Assembly (NCBI GenBank): GCA_964019695.1
Contig: OZ026524.1
Coordinates: forward strand, 31,865,664 to 31,929,663
Length of the DNA stretch: 64,000 nucleotides
Direction of reading: 5' to 3'
From: Loripinus fragilis
Lineage: Eukaryota; Mollusca; Bivalvia; Lucinida; Lucinidae
Position numbers and translations under genes: made by a program. Below, in pieces: positions 25,996-35,679 of this stretch (position 1 is the first letter of the stretch; each line of letters starts with the position of its first letter). The notes beneath the pieces were generated by a model, which was not told the origin of the DNA, ran no database searches, and saw nothing but the letters and a program-made list of their open reading frames with translations.

Positions 25996-26046
25996 ATGGT
26001 GTCAGAAGTGGGATTCGAACCCACGGCGGGACAACCCGACTGCCAT
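25996..26046 (-). other. Primer-binding site and tRNA-Leu-like 3' segment, copy 1
   Basis: 51 bp between the two inverted LTR ends. On the plus strand, one base after the left LTR, TGGTGTCAGAAGTGGG begins a complement to the 3' end of an animal tRNA-Leu with CCA. Read on the minus strand it contains a T-arm (GTGGG, TTCGAAT, CCCAC), the acceptor strand TTCTGAC with discriminator A, then CCA. The match goes well past the usual 18 nt and includes CGGG-TTGT-CCCG (26027-26038), like the long variable arm of tRNA-Leu. GGTTCGAATCC (26011-26021, minus) fits the Pol III B-box consensus. There is no 5' half, so this is not a tRNA gene. Here the base next to the T-arm reads CCGTGGG; the second insertion has the canonical GGCGTGGG. 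Confidence 0.8.
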
Positions 26047-26063
26047 TGTTACGACATAAAGCC

Positions 26064-26629
26064 GTCTACTTCAGACCATCGGCGCTGAGGTGATCGAGCC
26101 TGTACTTTGGTCGTCACTGGATTCACGTAATCGTAATATTTGTTATGCGTAATGCTGATCATCGCTCAAGACGTCAGAATTTATATATATAGGTCTTCCT
26201 GATCATATCCCCACGTTGGGGTGTCAGGTTCACATATAACCATTCAAGCGGGTTGGCTTCCCATTCGAGTGTGCTACGTTGTAACGATTGGGCCTTGATC
26301 CACGCTGGTCGTGGCCTGAGGGGGACAACTAATATGTGCCCTCAGGTGATAATCAACGGCTCACCAACATTCAGCCTCCAACGTAGGAGGGGACACAAGA
26401 GATGATTCTGCAAAAAACAATCTATATTTAGAATCTCAGAATCACTCTTTTGCGTCAATAATGGGGTTGTTCGTTCGAAGTTCACAAAAATAGAAATAAT
26501 TTCAGTGGTCTTACTCTTTTAAATTACAGCCTAACCCTATAAGCGCGCGATTAGCCCACACCCATGGGTGTATGGCTAACGGCTCCCATGCGGTTAGGAT
26601 GGATCGGCTCTTCTAAATATCCACACTTA
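26064..26629 (-). repeat. Inner inverted-repeat arm B, right
   Basis: Reverse complement of 25071-25636, from GTCTACTTCAGACC to ATCCACACTTA. Confidence 0.93.
26180..26191 (-). promoter_or_regulatory. TATA-like run in inverted LTR
   Basis: Mirror of 25509-25520 on the minus strand. If both are active, transcription would converge on the core from both sides. Confidence 0.3.
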
Positions 26630-26895
26630 AACTTATATAATAGAGAAGTATTTCTTTAGTGACTGGCCTATGTCAGCGCTAAACAATACCTCTTATGCCA
26701 AACGAACAAACCCATACGTAACAAACTCTTCTATACACTGTCGTAACGTCACCCTGGTTGAGACGCTATCGCAGCCGAAACATCAAGATCCTGTGGCCCC
26801 TTTTCCCTTCAAGGTCACGTTATCTAGATAGTTTCGAGGTTTACACATACTGATACCAATTCTCTTAAAATTCCAGGAAAACGATTGAACAGTGT

Positions 26896-26936
26896 GGTGC
26901 CGACGTAACGTTTGGACGTTTACGTCGGACATCACC
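26896..26936. other. Hairpin in block D
   Basis: CCGACGTAA (26900-26908) pairs with TTACGTCGG (26920-26928); GGTG and CACC can extend the stem across a 4-base bulge. Copied at 56133-56173. Confidence 0.6.
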
Positions 26937-27076
26937 CTGCCCCCGCACTAATTTCGTACATGTATAACGTATCAGTTGTAAACAACTAATTATGACCTCT
27001 CGGCAAAAAATATATACATCAATATTGAGAGATTTCATTCTGCTGTTTTATGTGTGTAAAACCGTACAATGCTTTC

Positions 27077-27192
27077 TTACATTTATTTTGGTGTAACACA
27101 AAATATTTTACATTTACTTTGGTGTAACGAAAATATCTTACATTTACTTTGGTGTAACAAAAAAAAATATTTTACATTTACTTTGGTGTAAC
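27077..27192 (+). repeat. Four-copy mini-repeat in block D
   Basis: Four copies of a 21-bp core of the form TTACATTTACT then TTGGTGTAAC at 27077, 27108, 27138 and 27172, separated by A/T-rich spacers of 9-13 bp. The first copy has TTATT for TTACT. The core is unrelated in sequence to the satellite monomer despite equal length. The last copy runs into ATTACACC, which can pair with its own GGTGTAAC end. Confidence 0.9.
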
Positions 27193-27590
27193 ATTACACC
27201 TACCTAATCTCTAAACATACATGTCAGCTATCACCTTATTTATGTAAGTGTGTTGTAGTGTATGCACCTAACCCTTATTCTTATATGCGTCAGATATAAC
27301 TCGAGGTGACTCATACAGGTCGCTACAGAAAGTCGATTATCACTGGCAGTTAAATCGTCTTTCCAACAACGCAGTACAAACCACAACAATTTAAAATCTA
27401 GCTGCTAAAATTGTTTTTCACCTATCGGTCCCTGGTAAATCTTTCAGCATGCCATTATAGTTTTAGGTGCAGGCCCGACATGGCCTGTGACTACTTTTGT
27501 CCCAAATAACCCGACGAGTCCATCCGGACAGCTTTTACTATAGCCGCAAGAATGGTCCCAGCAGATTTTTAGGCGATACGCATGTGCGTA

Positions 27591-28176
27591 ACTTCATACG
27601 CAAGTGCGTAACAATCGCTATTTTCACCAAAAAAACGGGACGTTATTGATAACACCCGAAAGAACTCATACACGGAATGCTGGCCGATTCAACAGACGAC
27701 AAAATAGAAAACGAGTGACTTATTATTTCAATACAATGTGACATGCTAGAGACATCGCGATTCAATGCAATTACACGAATCGCCATCGCCCTGTCATGTA
27801 CAATATCAACACAGTAACAATATATATAACTTCACGTACCTTTTATAATAATGAATAGCGTCTCTATATTGAACCTTTCAACGGTATGTTTAAAATGTCC
27901 CCTAACAAGAATGGGAAATTTCATCCTTTATATATTGAAAAACGCACAAGATTTCCCAGATATTCAAGAAGAATAAGGAAAACGTGCAAGCGCTGATAAA
28001 TATAGATACAATGAATTCCATCTCAGACAAACCGACCTTTTATTGGGACTATCAATAGAAAGAGTACCGTATCATGGTTCGAATAGGTGACCAGGTGCAT
28101 ACCTAAACCACTGCGTATTTGTGCGTATACACAACCATAGCTGATTCTGTTATTCCAGCCATTCTGTATCGTAACA
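27591..28176 (-). repeat. Outer inverted-repeat arm A, right
   Basis: Reverse complement of 24484-25069. Starts ACTTCATACGCAAGTGCG and ends CTGTATCGTAACA. Confidence 0.93.
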
Positions 28177-28181
28177 AGCTA
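28177..28181. other. Target-site duplication, right of insertion 1
   Basis: AGCTA directly after the terminal CGTAACA, matching 24479-24483. Satellite resumes with CACTGTC. Confidence 0.85.
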
Positions 28182-31100
28182 CACTGTCTAATAGTGTTCC
28201 TAGACTGTCTACTAGTGTAGATCGACTGTCTATTAGTGTAGCTACACTGTCTAATAGTGTTCCTAGACTGTCTATTAGTGTAGCTAGATTTTGTATCAAT
28301 ATAGCCACACTGTCTATTAGTTTTCATAGACGGTCTGTTAGTGTAGCTAGACTGTCTACTAGTGTAGCTACATTGTCTATTGATGTTCCTAGACTGTCCG
28401 TTAGTGTAGCTAGATTGTCTATCAATGTAGCTACACTGTCTTTTAATTTTTCCATACTGTCTGTTAGAGTAGCTACACTGTCAATTAGTGTTCATATACT
28501 GTCTGTTCGTGTAGCTAGACTGTCTATTAGTGTAGCTACACTGTCTAATAGTGTTCCTAGACTGTCTATTAGTGTAGATAGATTGTCTATCAATATAGCT
28601 ACACTGTCTACTAGTTTTCCTATACTGTCTGTTAGTGTAGCTAGACTGTCTACTAGTGTAGCTACATTGTCTATTAGTGTTCCTAGACTGTCTATTAGTA
28701 TAGCTAGACTATCTATTAGAGTAGCTAGATTGTCTATCAATATAGCTACACTGTCTATTAGTTTTCCTATATTGTATGTTAGTGTAGCTAGACTGTCTAC
28801 TAGTGTAGCTACATGTTCTATTGATGTTCCTAGACTATCCGTTAGTGTAGCTAGATTGTCTATCAATGTAGCTACACTGTCTATTAGTTTTCTTATACTG
28901 TCTGTTAGAGTAGCTACACTGTCTATTTGTTTTCATCGACGGTCTATTAGTTAGCTACACTGTCTATTAGAGTTCATAGACTGTCTGTTAGTGTAGCTAG
29001 ACTGTCTATTAGTGTAGCTACACTGTCTAATAGTGTTCCTAGACTGTCTATTAGTGTAGCTAGACTGTCAACAAGAATAGCTACACTGTCTAATAGTGTT
29101 CCTAGACTGTCTATTAGTGTAGCTAGACTGTCTATTAGAGTAGCTACACTGTCTAATAGTGTTCCTAGACTGTCTATTAGTGTAGCTACACTGTCTAATA
29201 GTGTTCCTAGACTGTCTGTAAGCGTAACTAGATTGTTTATCAATGTAGCTACACTGTCTATTTGTTTTCATAGACGGTCTTTAGAGAAGCTACACTGTCT
29301 ATAAGTGTTCATAGACTGTCTGTTAGTGTAGCTAGACTGTCTATTAATGTAGCTAGACTGTCTTATAGTGTTCCTAGACTGTCTATTAGTGTAGCTAGAT
29401 TGTCTATTAGTGTAGCTACACTGTCTTATAGTGTTCCTAGACTGTCTATTAGTGTAGCTAGACTGTCTATTAGTGTAGCTACACTGTCTATTAGTGTTCA
29501 TAGACTGTCTGTTAGTGTAGCTAGACTGTCTATTAGTGTAGCTACACTGTCTTATAGTGTTCCTAGACTGTCTATTAGTGTAGCTAGATTGTCTATTAGT
29601 GTAGCTACACTGTCTAATAGTGTTCCTAGACTGTCTACTAGTGTATCTAAACTGTCTATTAGAGTAGATACACCGTCTAATAGTGTCCCTAGACTGTCTA
29701 TTAGTGTAGCTAGATTGTCTATCAATATAGCTACACTGTGTATTAGTTTTTATAGACGGTCTGTTAGTGTAGCTAGACTGTCTACTAGTGTAGCTACATT
29801 GTCTATTGATGTTCCTAGACTGTCCGTTAGTGAAGCTAGATTGTCTATCAATGTAGCTACACTGTCCATTAGTTTTCTTATACTGTCTGTTAGAGTAGCT
29901 ACACTTTCTATTAGTGTTCATATACTGTCTGTTAGTGTAGCTAGACTGTCTATCAGTGAAGATACACTGTCTAATAGTGTTCCTAGACTGTCTATTAGTG
30001 TAGCTAGGTTGTGTACTAGTGTAGCTACACTGTCTAATAGTGTTCCTAGACTGTCTATTAGTGTAGCTACATTGTCTAATAGTGTTCCTAGACTGTCTAC
30101 TAGTGTAGCTAGACTGTGTATTAGTGTAGCTACATTGTCTAATAGTGTTCCTAGACTGTCTATGAGTGTAGCTAGATTGTGTATCAATATAGCTACACTG
30201 TCTATTAGTTTTCATAGACGGTCTGTTTGTGTAGCTAGACTGTCTACTAGTGTAGCTACATTGTCTATTGATGTTCCTAGACTGTCCGTTAGTGTAGCTA
30301 GATTGTCTATCAATGTAGCTACACTGTCTTTTAATTTTCTTATACTGTCTATTAGAGTAGCTACACTGTCTATTAGTGTTCATATGCTGTCTGTTCGTGT
30401 AGCTACACTGTCTAATAGTGTTCCTAGACTGTCTATTAGTGTAGCTAGATTGTCTATCAATATAGCTACACTGTCTTTTAGTTTTCCTATACTGTCTGTT
30501 AGTGTAGCTAGACTGTCTACTAGTGTAGCTACATTGTCTATTAGTGTTCCTAGACTGTCTATTAGTGTAGCTAGACTGTCTATTAGAGTAGCTAGATTGT
30601 CTATCAATATAGCTACACTGTCTATTAGTTTTCCTATACTGTATGTTAGTGTAGCTAGACTTTCTACTAGTGTAGCTACATGGTCTATTGATGTTCCTAG
30701 ACTATCCGTTAGTGTAGCTAGATTGTCTATCAATGTAGCTACACTGTCTATTAGTTTTCTTATACTGTCTGTAAGAGTAGCTACACTGTCTATTTGTTTT
30801 CATCGACGGTCTATCAGTTAGCTACACTGTCTATTAGAGTTCATAGACTGTCTGTAAGTGTAGCTAGACTGTCTATTTGTGTAGCTACACTGTTTAATAG
30901 TGTTCCTAGACTGTCTATTAGTGTAACTAGACTGTCTACTATTGTAGCTACACTGTCTTATAGTGTTCCTAGACTGTCTATTAGTGTAGCTACACTGTCT
31001 ATTAGTGTAGCTGCACTGTCTAATAGTGTTCCTAGACTGTCTATTAGTGTAGCTAGACAGTCTATTAGAGTAGCTGCACTGTCTAATAGTGTTCCTACAC

Positions 31101-34100
31101 TGTCTATTAGTGTAGCTACACTGTCTAATAGTGTTCCTAGACTGTCTGTCAGCGTAACTAGATTGTTTATCAATGTAGCTACACTGTCTATTTGTTTTCA
31201 TAGACGGTCTATTAGAGAAGCTACACTGTCTATAAGTGTTCATAGACTGTCTGTTAGTGTAGCTAGACTGTCTATTAATGTAGCTACACTGTCTTATAGT
31301 GTTCCTAGACTGTCTATTAGTGTAGCTAGATTGTCTATTAGTGTAGCTACACTGTCTTATAGTGTTCCTAGACTGTCTATTAGTGTAGCTAGACTGTCAA
31401 TTAGTGTAGCTACACTGTATATTAGTGTTCATAGACTGTCTGTTAGTGTAGCTTGACTGTCTATTAGCGTAGCTACACTGTCTTATAGTGTTCCTAGACT
31501 GTCTATTACTGTAGCTACACTGTCTAATAGTGTTCCTAGACTGTCTACTAGTGTAGCTAGACTGTCTATTAGAGTAGCTACACCGTCTAATAGTGTCCTT
31601 AGACTGTCTATTAGTGTAGCTATAATGTCTATCAATATAGCTACACTGTCTATTATATCTTTTATAGACGGTCTGTTAGTGTAGCTAGACTGTCTACTAG
31701 TGTAGCTACATTGTCTATTGATGTTCCTAGACTGTCCGTTAGTGAAGCTAGATTGCCTATCAATGTAGCTATACTGTCTATAAGTTTTCTTATACTGTCT
31801 GTTAGAGTAGCTACACAGTCTATTAGTGTTCATATACTGTCTGTTAGTGTAGCTAGACTGTCTATCAGTGTAGCTACACTGTCTAATAGTGTTCCTAGAC
31901 TGTCTTTTAGTGTAGCTACATTATCTAATAGTGCTCCTAGACTGTCTACTAGTGTAGCTAGACTGTCTATATTTGTAGCTACATTGTCTAATAGTGTTCC
32001 TAGACTGTCTACTAGTGTAGCTAGACTGTCTATTAGTGTAGCTACACTGTCTAATAGTGTTCCTAGTCTGTCTATTAGTGTAGCTAGATTGTGTATCAAT
32101 ATAGCTACACTATCTATTTGTTTTCATAGACGGTCTATTAGAGAAGCTACACTGTCTATAAGTGTTCATACACTGTCTGTTAGTGTAGCTAGACTGTCTA
32201 TTAATGTAGCTACAATATCTTATAGTGTTCCTAGACTGTCTATTAGTGTAGCTAGATTGTCTATTAGTGTAGCTACACTGTCTTATAGTGTTCCTAGACT
32301 GTCTATTAGTGTAGCTACACTGTCTATTAGTGTTCATAGACTGTCTGTTAGTGTAGCCTGACTGTCTATTAGTGTAGCTACACTGTCTAATAGTGTTCCT
32401 AGACTGTCTATTACTGTAGCTACACTGTGTAATAGTGTTCCTAGACTGTCTGCTAGTGTAGATAGACTGTCTATTAGAGTAGCTACACCGTCTAATAGTG
32501 TCCCTAGACTGTCTATTAGTGTAGCTAGATTGTCTATAAATATAGCTACACTGTCTATTAGTTTTTATAGACGGTCTGTTAGTGTAGCTAGACTGTCTAC
32601 TAGTGTAGCTACATTGTCTATTGATTTTCCTAGACTGTCCGTTAGTGAAGCTAGATCGTCTATCATTGTAGCTACACTGTCTATAAGTTTTCTTATACTG
32701 TCTGTTAGAGTAGCTACACTGTCTATTAGTGTTCATATACTGTCTGTTAGTTTAGCTAGACTGTCTATCAGTGTAGCTACACTGTCTAATAGTGTTCCTA
32801 GACTGTCTATTAGTGTAGCTAGGTTGTCTATTAGTGTAGCTACACTGTCTAATAGTGTTCCTAGACTGTCTATTAGTGTAGCTACATTGTCTTATAGTGT
32901 TCCTAGACTGTCTACTAGTGTAGCTAGACTGTCTATTAGTGTAGCTACACTGTCTAATAGTGTTATAGACTGTCTATTAGTGTAGCTAGATTGTGTATCA
33001 ATATAGCTACACTGTCTATTAGTTTTCATAGACGGTCTGTTTGTGTAGCTAGACTGTCTACTAGTGTAGCTACATTGTCTATTGATGTTCCTAGACTGTC
33101 CGTTAGTGTAGCTAGATTGTCTATCAATGTAGCTACACTGTCTTTTAATTTTCTTATACTGTCTGTTAGAGTAGCTACACTGTCTATTAGTGTTCATATA
33201 CTGTCTGTTCGTGTAGCTAGACTGTCTATTAGTGTAGCTACACTGTCTAATAGTGTTCCTAGACTGTCTATTAGTGTAGCTAGATTGTCTATCAATATAG
33301 CTACACTGTCTATTAGTTTTCCTATACTGTCTGTTAGTGTAGCTAAACTGTCTACTAGTGTAGCTACATTGTCTATTTGTGTTCCTAGACTGTCTATTAG
33401 TGTAGCTAGACTGTCTATTAGTGTAGCTAGATTGTCTATCAATATAGCTGCACTGTCTATTAGTTTTCCTATACTGTCTGTTAGTGTAGCTAGACTGTCT
33501 ACTAGTGTAGCTACATTGTCTATTAGTGTTCCTAGACTGTCTATTAGTATAGCTAGACTGACTATTAGAGTAGCTAGATTGTCTATCAATATAGCTACAC
33601 TGTCTATTAGTTTTCCTATACTGTATGTTAGTGTAGCTAGACTGTCGACTAGTGTAGCTACATGGTCTATTGATGTTCCTAGACTATCGGATAGTGTAGC
33701 TAGATTGTCTATCAATGTAGCTACACTGTCTTTTAGTTTTCTTATACTGTCTGTTAGAGTAGCTACACTGTCTATTTGTTATCATCGACGGTCTATTAGT
33801 TAGCTACACTATCTATTAGAGTTCATAGACTGTCTGTTAGTGTAGATTGACTGTCTATTAGTGTAGCTACACTGTCTAATAGTGTAGCTACACTGTCTTA
33901 TAGTGTTCCTAGACTGTCTATTAGTGTAGCTAGACTGTCTATTAGTGTAGCTACACTGTCTAATAGTTTTCCTAGACTGTCTATTAGTGTAGCTAGACTG
34001 TCTATTAGAGTAGCTACACTGTCTAATAATGTTCTTAGACTGTCTATTAGTGTAGCTACACTGTCTAATAGTGTTCCTAGACTGTCTGTTAGCGTAACTA

Positions 34101-34411
34101 GATTGTTTATCAATGTAGCTACACTGTCTATTTGTTTTCATAGACGGTCTATTAGAGAAGCTACACTGTCTATAAGTGTTCATAGACTGTCTGTTAGTGT
34201 AGCTAGACTGTCTATTAATGTAGCTACACTGTCTTATAGTGTTCCTAGACTGTTAATTAGTGTAGCTAGATTGTCTATTAGTGCAGCTACACTGTCTTAT
34301 AGTGATCCTAGACTGTCTATTAGTGTAGCTAGACTGCCTATTAGTGTAGCTACACTGTCTATTAGTGTTCATAGACTGTCTGTTAGTGTAGCTAGACTGT
34401 CTATTAGTGTA

Positions 34412-34840
34412 GCTACACTGTCTTATAGTGTTCCTAGACTGTCTATTAGTGTAGCTAGATTGTCTATTAGTGTAGCTACACTGTCTAATAGTGTTCCTAG
34501 ACTGTCTACTAGTGTAGCTAGACTGTCAATTAGAGTAGCTTCACCGTCTAATAGTGTCCCTAGACTGTCTATTAGTGTAGCTAGATTGTCTATAAATATA
34601 GCTACACTGTCTATTAGTTTTTATAGACGGTCTGTTAGTGTAGCTAGACTGTCTACTTGTGTAGCTACATTGTCTATTGATTTTCCTAGACTGTCCGTTA
34701 GTGAAGCTAGATTGTCTATCATTGTAGCTACACTGTCTATAAGTTTTCTTATACTGTCTGTTAGAGTAGCTACACTGTCTATTAGTGTTCATATACTGTC
34801 TGTTAGTTTAGCTAGACTGTCTATCAGTGTAGCTACACTG
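34412..34840 (+). repeat. 629-bp-offset duplicate, copy 1
   Basis: Repeated at 35041-35469 with offset 629. Includes the units AGAGTAGCTTCACCGTC and TCTATAAATATAGC that are shared only by this family of blocks. Confidence 0.8.
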
Positions 34841-35040
34841 TCTAATAGTGTTCCTAGACTGTCTATTAGTGTAGCTAGGTTGTCTATTAGTGTAGCTACA
34901 CTGTCTAATAGTGTTCCTAGACTGTCTATTAGTGTAGCTACATTGTCTAATAGTGTTCCTAGACTGTCTACTAGTGTAGCTAGACTGTCTATTAGTGTAG
35001 CTACACTGTCTAATAGTGTTATAGACTGTCTATTAGTGTA

Positions 35041-35469
35041 GCTACACTGTCTTATAGTGTTCCTAGACTGTCTATTAGTGTAGCTAGATTGTCTATTAGT
35101 GTAGCTACACTGTCTAATAGTGTTCCTAGACTGTCTACTAGTGTAGCTAGACTGTCAATTAGAGTAGCTTCACCGTCTAATAGTGTCCCTAGACTGTCTA
35201 TTAGTGTAGCTAGATTGTCTATAAATATAGCTACACTGTCTATTAGTTTTTATAGACGGTCTGTTAGTGTAGCTAGACTGTCTACTAGTGTAGCTACATT
35301 GTCTATTGATTTTCCTAGACTGTCCGTTAGTGAAGCTAGATTGTCTATCATTGTAGCTACACTGTCTATAAGTTTTCTTATACTGTCTGTTAGAGTAGCT
35401 ACACTGTCTATTAGTGTTCATATACTGTCTGTTAGTTTAGCTAGACTGTCTATCAGTGTAGCTACACTG
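35041..35469 (+). repeat. 629-bp-offset duplicate, copy 2
   Basis: Second copy of 34412-34840. 629 is one base short of 30 monomers, because of the short unit GTGTTATAGACTG near 35020. Confidence 0.8.
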
Positions 35470-35679
35470 TCTTATAGTGTTCCTAGACTGTTTATTAGTG
35501 TAGCTAGATTGTCTATTAGTGTAGCTACACTGTCTTATAGTGATCCTAGACTGTCTATTAGTGTAGCTAGACTGTCTATTAGTGTAGCTACACTGTCTAA
35601 TAGTGTTCCTAGACTGTCTACTAGTGTAGCTAGACTGTCAATTAGAGTAGCTTCACAGTCTAATAGTGTCCCTAGACTG

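Larger units (their letters stand above)
26630..27590 (-). other. Block D, present only in right LTR
   Basis: 961 bp between inverted B and inverted A. It holds a 41-bp hairpin (26896-26936), a four-copy mini-repeat (27077-27192) and no convincing coding frame. In LTR orientation it lies upstream of the TATA-like run, so it would belong to U3. It is missing in the left LTR. Confidence 0.65.
24484..28176. mobile_element. Non-autonomous inverted-LTR (palindromic) retroelement, copy 1
   Basis: A 3693-bp non-satellite insertion with 5-bp target-site duplications. Ends are TGTTACGA and its complement TCGTAACA. Order from the left: outer arm A (24484-25069), inner arm B (25071-25636), left-only block C (25637-25978), a 17-bp LTR end (25979-25995), 51-bp core (25996-26046), inverted 17-bp LTR end (26047-26063), inverted B (26064-26629), right-only block D (26630-27590), inverted A (27591-28176). 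The core carries a tRNA-Leu primer-binding site immediately inside an LTR end. I infer two LTRs joined tail to tail, each with a different internal deletion. No gag, protease, reverse transcriptase or integrase frame is present, so movement would need enzymes from elsewhere. The alternative, a foldback DNA transposon, explains the arms but not the primer-binding site or the 5-bp duplication with TG...CA ends. Confidence 0.8.
26047..28176 (-). mobile_element. Right LTR of insertion 1, inverted, C block deleted
   Basis: 2130 bp, read on the minus strand from 28176 (TGTTACGATACAG) to 26047 (ATGTCGTAACA). It holds A, D, B and the 17-bp end, but lacks the 342-bp C block found in the left LTR: at 26063/26064 the 17-bp end abuts arm B directly. 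Matches to the left LTR are about 98% by eye in both A and B. Combining the two gives an intact LTR length of about 2.47 kb, long for an LTR. Confidence 0.72.
18720..35041 (+). repeat. 29-kb-period segmental duplication, arm 1
   Basis: This stretch, with its embedded insertion, reappears at about 47790-64000. Offsets are 29068 (18.7-19.3 kb), 29320 (19.4-20.6 kb), 29236 (21.1-31.2 kb, including the whole insertion), then 29232, 29211, 29232 and 28959. The steps are +252, -84, -4, -21, +21 and -273 bp; all but the 4-bp step are multiples of 21. The left edge is placed near 18720 because the sequences differ in order upstream of it. The right edge given here only reflects the window limit of arm 2; true homology may extend further. 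Whether the full 29-kb unit is tandemly repeated cannot be seen. Confidence 0.9.

Noticed and set aside
25997..26045. tRNA-Leu gene on the minus strand
   Set aside because: Only the 3' part is present, with CCA encoded and no D-arm or anticodon arm. Position next to an LTR end fits a primer-binding site.
24484..28176. Foldback or hAT/Mutator-type DNA transposon with long terminal inverted repeats
   Set aside because: Long arms fit, but TG...CA ends, a 5-bp duplication and a tRNA-complementary site exactly inside an LTR-like end fit an LTR element better. Not fully excluded.
29268..30383. Minus-strand 371-codon SSYTNRQ-type frame, repeated at 58504-59619
   Set aside because: Third frame of the same satellite with no independent coding evidence.
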